Shown: one piece after another, positions 35,986 to 43,453 of the stretch
Position numbering within the stretch: the stretch's first letter is position 1
Layout: each line of letters starts with the position of its first letter
Assembly: GCA_964575185.1 (NCBI GenBank)
Contig: CAZNPW010000007.1
Coordinates: forward strand, 15,638 to 79,637
DNA length: 64,000 nucleotides
Source of the DNA: CAZNPW01 sp964575185
Lineage (GTDB): Bacteria; Pseudomonadota; Alphaproteobacteria; Rhodobacterales; Rhodobacteraceae
Direction of reading: 5' to 3'
Notes under the pieces: generated by a model
Databases searched by the model: none
Told to the model about the DNA's origin: nothing
The model's input: only the letters and a program-made list of their open reading frames with translations
Position numbers and translations under genes: made by a program

Positions 35986-37283
35986 GCGGGCGCGATCAGG
36001 TGGAAGAAGGTGCCCGACGTCACCCCGCCCCCCGCCTGCCGCCGCCGGGAGCCGGTTTCGGCGACCGCGGCCCCCGTGGCGTCGGTCACGCGGGCGAGGG
36101 GGGCGTCGGGCTGGGACAGGATCGTGGCGTAGTGGAACTCGTGCCCGCGCAGCCGCGCGGCGGGCAGGACGGTCGGGGCCGGCACCTCGGCCAGCCGGTA
36201 GCCGAGGTGCATCCGCCGCTGCGCGAAGGAGGTCTCGAGCCCCAGAAGCCCCGCCATCGCGTGCCGCGTCCCGTCGGCGGCGACGATGCCCGCGCCCAGC
36301 ACCATGTAGCCGCCGCATTCGCCATGCACGGGTTTTCCGGCCGCGAAACGCGCCAGCCCGGCCCCGAACCGCGCGGCGGCCGCGAGCCTCCCCGCGTGCA
36401 GCTCCGGGTAGCCGCCGGGCAGCCAGCAGACATCGGCCGCGGGGTCGGGGGCTTCGTCGGCGAGGGGCGAGAAGGGCAGCACCTCCGCCCCCGCCGCGCG
36501 CCAGGCGGCCAGCAGGTGCGGGTAGACGAAGGAAAACGCCGCATCCCGCGCCAGCGCGATCCGCTGGCCGGGGGGGCGGATGGGCATCGGCGTGCCGCTG
36601 ACCCCGCCCCCCGCGCGCGCGCGCAGCGCGGCAAGGTCGACCCCGCGCTCCACATGGTCGGCCATCGCCGTCAGCCGCGCGGGCAGGTCGCCGGTCTCGC
36701 AGGCCTGCACCAGGCCCAGGTGCCGCTCGGCCTGCGCCATCGCGGGGTCCTTCGGCAGCGCGCCGAGCACCGGGATGCCCGCCTGCGCCATGCCGTCCCG
36801 CACCAGGCCCTCGTGGCGGGGCGAGGCGACGCGGTTCAGGATCACCCCCGCCACCCGCACGCCGGGGCGAAAGCGCGCGAGCCCCGCCGCCACCGCCCCC
36901 GCCGTCTGCGCCTGGCCCGCGGGGTCGATCACCAGCACCACCGGCCAGCCCATCCGCGCCGCGACGTCGGCGCTCGCCCCGGTGCCGCTCGCCCCCGGCA
37001 CCGCCACGCCGTCGAACAGGCCCATCGCGCCTTCGCAGATCACGATGTCGGCCTCTGTCGCCGCGAGGCCGTCGAGCATCGCGCCGCCCATCGCCCAGGC
37101 GTCGAGGTTCAGGCTCTCGCGCCCCGTCGCGGCGCGGTGGAAGGCGGGGTCGATGTAGTCCGGCCCGGCCTTGAAGCACTGCACCGCCACCCCCGCGCGG
37201 GCGAGCGCGTGGGCGATGCCGAGCGTCACCGTCGTCTTGCCCGTCCCGCTCGCGGGGGCCGAGATTATGAGGCCCGGCGTCAC
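35982..37283 (-). CDS. cobB: hydrogenobyrinic acid a,c-diamide synthase
   Basis: 433-residue glutamine-dependent amidotransferase that amidates the a and c side chains of the corrin ring. The ATP-binding N terminus is LIISAPASGTGKTTVTLG, followed by GPDYIDPAFH and CEGAMGLFDG. The C-terminal class I glutaminase domain has the nucleophile Cys in HGECGGYMVLG and a late His in RGHEFHYA. In an aerobic cluster with CobN the substrate should be hydrogenobyrinate. Confidence 0.95.
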   Translation of the reverse strand: MTPGLIISAPASGTGKTTVTLGIAHALARAGVAVQCFKAGPDYIDPAFHRAATGRESLNLDAWAMGGAMLDGLAATEADIVICEGAMGLFDGVAVPGASGTGASADVAARMGWPVVLVIDPAGQAQTAGAVAAGLARFRPGVRVAGVILNRVASPRHEGLVRDGMAQAGIPVLGALPKDPAMAQAERHLGLVQACETGDLPARLTAMADHVERGVDLAALRARAGGGVSGTPMPIRPPGQRIALARDAAFSFVYPHLLAAWRAAGAEVLPFSPLADEAPDPAADVCWLPGGYPELHAGRLAAAARFGAGLARFAAGKPVHGECGGYMVLGAGIVAADGTRHAMAGLLGLETSFAQRRMHLGYRLAEVPAPTVLPAARLRGHEFHYATILSQPDAPLARVTDATGAAVAETGSRRRQAGGGVTSGTFFHLIAPA

Positions 37284-38050
37284 TCGGGGAACCGCGGGGC
37301 GGTGCCGACGGGGCGGAAGCGGCGGTCGTAGTCGCCGGCGTAGAGGCGGCTGGTGCCGAAGTCGGGGTCGCCGACGGACGGCCCGATCAGGATCAGCGCC
37401 GTCCGCTCGCCCTCCATCCCGGCGGTGTCGAGCGTGCCGAGCGTCGCGCGCAGCACCCGCTGGTCGGGCCAGCTCGCGCGCCAGACGACGGCGACGGGGC
37501 AGGCGGGGCCGTATTGCGGCAGGCAGTCGGCCACCACCTGCGGCAGGACATGCACCGACAGGTGCACCGCCAGCACCGCGCCGGTGGCGGCGAAGGCGGC
37601 GAGGCGCTCGCCGTCGGGCATGGCCGAGGCGCGGCCCGATGTGCGCGTCAGCACGACCGACTGGACGAGGCCCGGCAGCGTCAGCTCCGCCTCGAGCGCG
37701 GCGGCGGCGGCGGCGAAGGCGGGGACGCCGGGGGTGACGGTGAAGGGGATCTTTCGCGCGCGCAGTTCGCGGAGCTGCTCGCCCATCGCCGACCAGACCG
37801 ACAGGTCGCCGGAGTGGAGCCGCGCGACATCGAGGCCCGCGTCGGTCGCCGCCTGCATCTCGGCGATGATCGCGTCCAGCGCCAGCGGCGCCGTGTTCAC
37901 GATCCGCGCGCCGGGGGGGCAGTGGGACAGCAGCGCCTCGGGCACCAGGGAGCCTGCGTAGAGGCAGACCGGGCAGGCGGTGATCAGGTCGCGGCCGCGC
38001 AGCGTGATGAGGTCGGGCGCGCCGGGGCCCGCGCCGATGAAGTGGATCAT
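37280..38050 (-). CDS. cobM: precorrin-4 C11-methyltransferase
   Basis: 256-residue methylase converting precorrin-4 to precorrin-5. It has FIGAGPGAPDLITLRG at the N terminus, LHSGDLSVWSAMGEQ, and VTPGVPAFAAAAAALEAELT. The ATG overlaps the stop of cobE and its own stop overlaps cobB, each as a 4-bp overlap. Confidence 0.95.
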   Translation of the reverse strand: MIHFIGAGPGAPDLITLRGRDLITACPVCLYAGSLVPEALLSHCPPGARIVNTAPLALDAIIAEMQAATDAGLDVARLHSGDLSVWSAMGEQLRELRARKIPFTVTPGVPAFAAAAAALEAELTLPGLVQSVVLTRTSGRASAMPDGERLAAFAATGAVLAVHLSVHVLPQVVADCLPQYGPACPVAVVWRASWPDQRVLRATLGTLDTAGMEGERTALILIGPSVGDPDFGTSRLYAGDYDRRFRPVGTAPRFPE

Positions 38051-38385
38051 GGGCCTTCTCCTTCCGCGACCGCGCCCGTGACGGTGCCGCAGGCGCTGGT
38101 GATGCGCGGGATGACGATCCGCGCGCCCCGCCCCGCGACGCGCAGCGCGCAGGCCTCGGCGACCGATCCGGTGCCGAAGCGGTCGAGGACGCGGGGGCTG
38201 TGCGTCGGTGTCGGCACGCCGCGCAGGTCGTCGACCGCCTGCACCGCGCGCCCGGCCAGCGCCGCCAGCCGTGCGGCCTTGGCGCTGACGGTCGCGAGCC
38301 GGTCGCTGGGGCCGAGGCGGGCGAGCACCTCCGCCACGCCCTCGCGGGTGGCCCGCGCGTTCAGGCCGATGCCCGCGACCCTCAC
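38047..38385 (-). CDS. cobE: cobalamin biosynthesis protein CobE (CbiG C-terminal-like)
   Basis: 112-residue protein matching the CobE/CbiG C-terminal family, seen as GIGLNARATREGVAEV and later VPTPTHSPRVLDRFGTGSVA. CbiG-type proteins act near the opening of the delta-lactone ring in the anaerobic pathway; CobE's aerobic role is not settled. The start is GTG 38385, overlapping the cobL stop as GTGA. Confidence 0.88.
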   Translation of the reverse strand: MRVAGIGLNARATREGVAEVLARLGPSDRLATVSAKAARLAALAGRAVQAVDDLRGVPTPTHSPRVLDRFGTGSVAEACALRVAGRGARIVIPRITSACGTVTGAVAEGEGP

Positions 38386-39539
38386 AGGTCCACCGCCCAT
38401 TGCACGACCGGCCGGGCGGGCGCGAAGCCCTGCCCCTGGCCGAGCGGCGCGGCCCGGGCCAGCGCGACGTGCATCAGGTCGCCGCCGTGGGTGGCGTGGA
38501 GCGCGGCGAGAAGGCCCTGGGTCTCCAGCGTCACGGCGTTCACCACGAGGCGGATGCCGCGCGGCAGCGCGTCGAACAGCGCCCGGTCGAAGCCGCCGCC
38601 GACGAAGACGGCGTCGGGCGCGGGCAGGGAGGGGAGGACCTCCCGCGCGTGGCCGGGGTGCAGCGTCACCCGGTCGTCCACACCGAAGGACGCGATGTTG
38701 GCGGCGATGGTGGCGCAGCGGTCGGGGCGAAGCTCCACCGCCGCGGCGAGGCCCCCGGCCAGCGCCCATTCCACGCCGACCGCCCCCGACCCTGCGCCGA
38801 GGTCCCAGAGCCGCGCCCCCGCGCGGGGCCTCAGCGCGGCGAGCGTCAGCGCGCGCACCGGGGCCTTGGTGATCTGGCCGTCGTGGACGAAGAGGTCGTC
38901 CGCCCGCCCCGGCGCGGTGCCGAGCGTCGGCCCGTCCACGACCTCCACCGCCATGGCGACGGGGGCGGCGGGGGTGTCCGGGACACCCTCCGTCACCCGC
39001 TCCGCCGGGCCGCCGAGGCGTTCGAGCGTCCGGAGCCGGCAGGTCCAGCCGCCGTCCCTCAGCCAGGCCGCGAAGGGCGCGGGCGCGTCCCCGTCGCGCA
39101 GCGTGCAGATCAGCCGCACCCCGGGCGCGAGGTCGCGCCGGATCCGCGCGAAGGGCGCGGCGTGGAGGCCGCGGCAGAGGGTGCTTTCCAGCGCCCAGCC
39201 GAGGCGGGCGGCGGCGAGCGCGAAGGTGGAGGGCGCGGGGTGGCAGGTCCACTCGCCCGGGGCAAGGTCGCGGACCAGCACGGACCCGGCACCGAACCAG
39301 AAGGGGTCGCCCGAGACCAGCGCGACGGTGGGCCGGCCCCGTCGCGCGAGGAGGGGTGCGGGGTCGAAGGGCACGGGCCAGGGGGTGCCGGCGACGCCTG
39401 CGAGCGCGAGATGCCGGGCGCCGCCGAAGACGGCGCCCGCGGCCAGCGCGGCGCGGCTTGCCGGGGAGAGGCCCGCCGGTCCATCCTCGCCGATGCCGAC
39501 GAGGGTCAGCCAGGGCGCGAGAGGGGTGGGGTCAGGCAT
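38382..39539 (-). CDS. cobL: precorrin-6Y C5,15-methyltransferase (decarboxylating)
   Basis: 385-residue bifunctional methylase/decarboxylase producing precorrin-8. The N-terminal CbiE-like half starts LTLVGIGEDGPAGLSP and contains ALVSGDPFWFGAG. The C-terminal CbiT-like half has LWDLGAGSGAVGVEWALAGG with VFVGGGFDRALFDALP. Its ATG shares bases with the ATG of the divergent cobK (CATG at 39537-39540), so the promoter or upstream transcript must cross cobK. Confidence 0.95.
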   Translation of the reverse strand: MPDPTPLAPWLTLVGIGEDGPAGLSPASRAALAAGAVFGGARHLALAGVAGTPWPVPFDPAPLLARRGRPTVALVSGDPFWFGAGSVLVRDLAPGEWTCHPAPSTFALAAARLGWALESTLCRGLHAAPFARIRRDLAPGVRLICTLRDGDAPAPFAAWLRDGGWTCRLRTLERLGGPAERVTEGVPDTPAAPVAMAVEVVDGPTLGTAPGRADDLFVHDGQITKAPVRALTLAALRPRAGARLWDLGAGSGAVGVEWALAGGLAAAVELRPDRCATIAANIASFGVDDRVTLHPGHAREVLPSLPAPDAVFVGGGFDRALFDALPRGIRLVVNAVTLETQGLLAALHATHGGDLMHVALARAAPLGQGQGFAPARPVVQWAVDL

Positions 39540-40275
39540 GAAGCTGCTCGTGCTGGGCGGCACGACCGAGGGCGCGGCGGTGGCCCGCGCGCTGGCGGGG
39601 ACGGAGGCCATCGTGTCGCTGGCTGGGCGGACGGAAAACCCCGCCCCGCTGCCGGTGCCGGTGCGGGTCGGCGGCTTCGGCGGGGTGGCGGGCCTCACGG
39701 CATATCTGCGGCAGAACCGCATCACCCATGTGATCGACGCGACCCACCCCTTCGCCGCCCGGATCAGCGCGAACGCGGTCGCGGCCTGCACTGCCGCCGG
39801 GGTGCGGCTCGTCGCGCTCGAACGCCCGGCCTGGGAGGCGCAGCCGGGCGACCGCTGGACCCGCGTGCCCGACATGGCGGCGGCGCGCGCGGCGCTGCCC
39901 GACTGGCCCGCGACCGTGTTCCTCGCGATCGGGCGGCAGGAGGTCCCGGCCTTCGCCGGGACGCCGCATCGCATGGTGGTGCGGCTGGTCGATCCGGGCA
40001 ATCCGCTGCCGGGGGCCGTCGTGATCGTCGCGCGGGGGCCGTTCACGCCGGAAGGCGACCTGGCCCTGATGCGGGAGCATGGGGTGGAGGTCGTGGTCAG
40101 CAAGAACGCGGGCGGGTCGGGCGCGCGGGCGAAGCTCGACGCGGCCCGCGCGCTCGGCCTGCCGGTGGTGATGGTGGACCGGCCGCCGGTCCCCGACCGG
40201 CCGACCGTCGCCACGGTGGCGGAGGCGCTGGCCTGGCTTCACGGCGCGGGCTCCACGGCGCTGCGGGGTGCGTAG
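39538..40275 (+). CDS. cobK: precorrin-6A reductase
   Basis: 245-residue NADPH-dependent reductase of the corrin macrocycle. The N terminus MKLLVLGGTTEGAAVARAL is diagnostic, followed by HVIDATHPFAARIS, the GRQE region and VVVSKNAGGSGARAKLDAA. It is the only plus-strand gene among the cob genes between cobJ and cobL. Its start overlaps that of cobL, and its 3' end overlaps the end of cobJ by 37 bp. Residues 135-142 coincide with a 24-bp REP-like palindrome. Confidence 0.95.
   Translation: MKLLVLGGTTEGAAVARALAGTEAIVSLAGRTENPAPLPVPVRVGGFGGVAGLTAYLRQNRITHVIDATHPFAARISANAVAACTAAGVRLVALERPAWEAQPGDRWTRVPDMAAARAALPDWPATVFLAIGRQEVPAFAGTPHRMVVRLVDPGNPLPGAVVIVARGPFTPEGDLALMREHGVEVVVSKNAGGSGARAKLDAARALGLPVVMVDRPPVPDRPTVATVAEALAWLHGAGSTALRGA
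39940..39963 (+). repeat. REP-like palindrome inside cobK
   Basis: These 24 bases match the intergenic copy at 59101-59124 base for base and encode EVPAFAGT in cobK. The flanks are normal CobK sequence (GRQ before, PHRMVVRL after). Confidence 0.65.
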
Positions 40276-40973
40276 ACCCACGGCCCGACCCGCCGCGTGG
40301 CGGCGTTGCACAGGATGACGAGCGTGCGCATGTCGGCCATGTCCGCCGTGGCCTCGGCCAGCGGGACGATCCGCAGCGCCTGGTCCGGGCGGCTGACGTT
40401 GCGGGCGAAGATCGTCAGCCGGTCGCCCGCGCCGGCCTCGCGCAGCACCGACAGGACATGCCCGAACCCCTCGGGCCGGCTGGCCGAGCGGGGGTTGTAC
40501 ATGGCGATGGCGAAACCGGCCTCCACCGCCAGCCGCAGGCGGCGGTCGATCAGCGCCTGGGGCTTCAGGTTGTCCGACAGGTTGATCGCGCAGAAGTCGT
40601 GCCCGAGCGGCGCGCCCGCCGCCGCCGCGGCGGCCAGCATCGCGGTGATGCCGGGCAGGACGCGGATGTCGGGCAGGGGCGCGCGCGCCGCCTCGAACAC
40701 CGCGGCGGCCATGGCGAAGACGCCGGGGTCGCCGCCCGAGACGACCACCACCCGCCGCCCGGCCCGCGCGAGGTCGAGCGCCTGCGTGGCGCGCGCCAGC
40801 TCCTCGCGGTTGTCGCTGGGGTGCAGCGTCAGGCCCGGACGTGCCGCCACGCGGGCGACGTAGGGCGCGTAGCCCAGCACGTCGGTCGCTTCGGCCAAGG
40901 CCGCCGTGACCTCGGGCGTGACCATCCCCTCGGCCCCCGGCCCCAGGCCCGCGATGGCGAGCCAGCCCGTCAC
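40239..40973 (-). CDS. cobJ: precorrin-3B C17-methyltransferase
   Basis: 244-residue ring-contracting methylase that makes precorrin-4. Features are AIAGLGPGAEGMVTPEV, LGYAPYV, VVSGGDPGVFAMAAAVFE and YNPRSASRPEGFGHV. It is coupled to cobI by a 4-bp overlap and its tail overlaps the convergent cobK. Confidence 0.95.
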   Translation of the reverse strand: MTGWLAIAGLGPGAEGMVTPEVTAALAEATDVLGYAPYVARVAARPGLTLHPSDNREELARATQALDLARAGRRVVVVSGGDPGVFAMAAAVFEAARAPLPDIRVLPGITAMLAAAAAAGAPLGHDFCAINLSDNLKPQALIDRRLRLAVEAGFAIAMYNPRSASRPEGFGHVLSVLREAGAGDRLTIFARNVSRPDQALRIVPLAEATADMADMRTLVILCNAATRRVGPWVYAPRSAVEPAP

Positions 40974-41704
40974 TCCGGCACCTCCGGCCGTCGCCCCCGG
41001 CCGTGGACGATGACGATCGCGAAGTAGGGGCAGTCGGCCGCGTCGACCTCCGCCAGCCGGGCGACGCGCTGGCCGGGCATCGTGCCGCGTTCGACGAGCC
41101 AGGCCCGGTCGAGCCGCCCCGCCCGCGCCAGCGCCGCCCGCACGCGGGGCAGGTTTCGGCCCGTCTTCATGATCGCGAGCGCGTCGGCCCGGGCCATGTG
41201 GGCGGCGAGCGCGTCCTCCTCCATCGTGCCCATCAGCACGGTCAGCACGTCGTCGCCCCAGGTCACGGGCAGCCCGGTCGCGTGCCAGCAGCCGACCATG
41301 CCGGGGATGCCGGGGACGACCTCGACCTCCACCCGGCCCTGCAGGCGGGAATGCAGGTGCATGAAGCTGCCGTAGAAGAACGGGTCGCCCTCGCAGAGGA
41401 CCACGACGTCGCCGGTCGCGCAGAGCGCGGCCAGCCGGTCCGCCCAGTGGTCGTAGAAGGCGGCGAGCGCGGCGTTGTAGGGCGCGCCGTCGAAGGGGAG
41501 TTCGGTGGTGACCGGGTATTCCATCGCGTGTTCGGTGGCCTCGGGGTGCAGCATCCCCTCGACCATCCGCCGCGCCTGGCCGGGGCGGCCGGCCTTGCGG
41601 AAATAGGCCACCTGCCGGGCCTGCCGCACCAGCCGGTCGGCGCGGACCGACAGCAGCTCCGGGTCGCCGGGGCCGAGGCCCGCGCAGATCACGCGACCGG
41701 TCAT
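40970..41704 (-). CDS. cobI: precorrin-2 C20-methyltransferase
   Basis: 244-residue methylase converting precorrin-2 to precorrin-3A. It shows AGLGPGDPELLSVRADRL, LCEGDPFFYGSFMHLHSRL and VEVVPGIPGMVGCWHATGLP. The ATG overlaps the cobH stop (ATGA). Confidence 0.95.
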   Translation of the reverse strand: MTGRVICAGLGPGDPELLSVRADRLVRQARQVAYFRKAGRPGQARRMVEGMLHPEATEHAMEYPVTTELPFDGAPYNAALAAFYDHWADRLAALCATGDVVVLCEGDPFFYGSFMHLHSRLQGRVEVEVVPGIPGMVGCWHATGLPVTWGDDVLTVLMGTMEEDALAAHMARADALAIMKTGRNLPRVRAALARAGRLDRAWLVERGTMPGQRVARLAEVDAADCPYFAIVIVHGRGRRPEVPE

Positions 41705-42330
41705 TCCAGCGGGCTCGCGAGCGCGTTGACGGCGGCGACGGTGATCGCCGACCCGCCGAGGCGGCCTGCGACGATCAGCGCCGGGGCCGGGGGGGCTTCG
41801 ATCAGCGCGGCCTTGGATTCGGCCGCGCCGACGAAGCCCACGGGGCAGCCGATGATCGCGGCGGGGCGGGGGCAGGCGGGGTCATCGAGCATGTTCAGGA
41901 GGTGGAAGAGCGCGGTGGGCGCGTTGCCGATGGCAACCACGCTGCCGGCCAGGTGCGGCCGCCACAACTCCACCGCCGCGGCGCTGCGGGTGGTGTGCAG
42001 GCGGTGGGCGAGGGCGGGGACCTCCGCGTCGTGCAGGGTGCAGATGACGGGGTTGGCGGCGGGCAGGCGGGGGCGGGTGATGCCTTCCGACACCATCCGC
42101 GCGTCGCAGAGGATCGGCGCGCCCCGCGCAAGCGCGGCCTCGGCGGCGGCGGCCATGCCGGGGGTAAAGCGGATGTGGTGCTCCAGCCCCACCATCCCGG
42201 CGGCGTGGATCATGCGGACGGCGCAGCGCTCCTCGATCGGGTCGAAGCGGGTGAGGTCGGCCTCGGCCCGGATGATGGCGAAGCTTCGGGCATAGATCGC
42301 GGGGCCGGAGGTTTCATAGGCGTAGGGCAT
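41701..42330 (-). CDS. cobH: precorrin-8X methylmutase
   Basis: 209-residue isomerase moving the C11 methyl to C12, giving hydrogenobyrinate. Conserved stretches are MIHAAGMVGLEHHIRF with the catalytic His, ILCDARMVSEGI, and AAIIGCPVGFVGAAESKAAL. The first 17 bases overlap the end of cobG. Confidence 0.95.
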   Translation of the reverse strand: MPYAYETSGPAIYARSFAIIRAEADLTRFDPIEERCAVRMIHAAGMVGLEHHIRFTPGMAAAAEAALARGAPILCDARMVSEGITRPRLPAANPVICTLHDAEVPALAHRLHTTRSAAAVELWRPHLAGSVVAIGNAPTALFHLLNMLDDPACPRPAAIIGCPVGFVGAAESKAALIEAPPAPALIVAGRLGGSAITVAAVNALASPLE

Positions 42331-43453
42331 CGGGGGCGTCCAGATCGGCGGCGGTCAGGCCCGGGCGGAGCGGCGGGTCGCCCGCGCGGGCATCGCGCGC
42401 GAGGTCCCACAGGCTGGCGCGGGCGGTCAGGGTGATGTCGGCGGCGCGCGGGTGGGCGCAGCCCTTGGCGCAGCCGGAGACGTGCAGGCGCGCGTCACCG
42501 GGCACCCGCGGCGCGAGGCGGCGGGCCAGGTCGCGCGTCGCCCCCTGCCCCTGCGGGCAGGCGGGCGCGCCGGGGCAGGCGGTGACGCGGAGGAGCGGGT
42601 CGTCCGCCAGGATCAGCGCGGGGTCGTCGGGCGGCGGGGTTTCCAGCAGGACCATGCGCCAGGGCGTCAGGCGCAGCGGGCCGAGCCGCGCCAGGGTTTC
42701 CGCGCGGAGCTGTCCGAAGGCGAGCGCGGCCAGCGTGCCCTGCGGGACGGGGCCGGGGGCGGGGCCGGACACGGGGGCGGGGCCGGACACGAAGGAAGGG
42801 GGCGTTGCCCCCTCGCGGCTGGCGCCGCTCACCCCCAGGATATTTGGGGGAAGATGAAGCGCGCGCATCCGGGGGGGCTTCGGCAGCCCGGCGGTGCGGG
42901 CGAGGTAGCTGCGGGCGAGCGACAGGGCGGCGGTGGCGGCGGCGGCGGGGGTGTCGGCGGCGGTGGCGGGGCCGCCGTCGGGGGTGACGCGGATGTGGCC
43001 GGGCGTGATGGCGATGCGGATGTCGGCGGAGGTCCCGGCCAAGGTGTCGCCCTTGTCCACCGCGAAGCCGAACTTGGCGGGCAGGGGAAGCGCGGCCCCG
43101 GACAGGGCGGCGGCGAGCGCGGCCGCCGTCTCCTGCACGCCGTCCCCCGGGGCCCAGAAGGGGGTGACGACGATCCCCGGCAGGTCGCGGTCGCCGGGCA
43201 GGAGGCCGAGCGCCGCGAGGTTTTCGCGCAGGGAGTCGTGCGTGCTGAGCCGGGTGCCGCGGAGTTGCAGGGCGGCGCGTTGGGTCAGGTCGAGCCAGCC
43301 GTTGCCATGCGCCAGCGCCGCCTGCGCCAGCCCTCCGGCCTGCGCGGCGGAGAGCCGCCCGCCCGGCGGGTGGACGCGGACCAGCCAGCCGTCCCCCGCC
43401 TCCATCGGCCGGAAGGCGCCGGGGCACCAGCCCTTGACCAGCGGCCCGGTCAT
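42314..43453 (-). CDS. cobG: precorrin-3B synthase with a repeat-derived linker
   Basis: 379-residue ferredoxin-sulfite-reductase-like mono-oxygenase. Two half-domains are seen: GWCPGAFRPMEAGDGWLVRV with GNGWLDLTQRAALQLRG, and the C-terminal 4Fe-4S cysteines in CPGAPACPQG and VSGCAKGCAHP. It needs O2, so it marks the aerobic pathway. Residues ~200-238 are encoded by a palindromic element plus an 18-bp duplication and look unlike the rest of the protein; they fall in the linker between the halves. The gene overlaps cobN by 4 bp. Confidence 0.93.
   Translation of the reverse strand: MTGPLVKGWCPGAFRPMEAGDGWLVRVHPPGGRLSAAQAGGLAQAALAHGNGWLDLTQRAALQLRGTRLSTHDSLRENLAALGLLPGDRDLPGIVVTPFWAPGDGVQETAAALAAALSGAALPLPAKFGFAVDKGDTLAGTSADIRIAITPGHIRVTPDGGPATAADTPAAAATAALSLARSYLARTAGLPKPPRMRALHLPPNILGVSGASREGATPPSFVSGPAPVSGPAPGPVPQGTLAALAFGQLRAETLARLGPLRLTPWRMVLLETPPPDDPALILADDPLLRVTACPGAPACPQGQGATRDLARRLAPRVPGDARLHVSGCAKGCAHPRAADITLTARASLWDLARDARAGDPPLRPGLTAADLDAPDALRL
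42755..42790 (-). repeat. 18-bp perfect tandem duplication in cobG
   Basis: The unit GGGGGCGGGGCCGGACAC occurs twice back to back, encoding the repeated SGPAPV stretch in the CobG linker. It abuts the palindromic element at 42791. Confidence 0.85.
42791..42859. repeat. palindromic element within the cobG coding sequence
   Basis: About 69 bp with two hairpins (GGGGGCG-TT-GCCCCC-like, and GCGG-CTGGCG-CCGC), then CCCCCAGGATATTTGGGGG followed by AAGATGAAG. The AT-rich ATATTT core and GAAGATGAA tail are unlike surrounding codons. From general knowledge, similar sequences recur between genes in Rhodobacteraceae. Here it is read through in frame. Confidence 0.6.
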
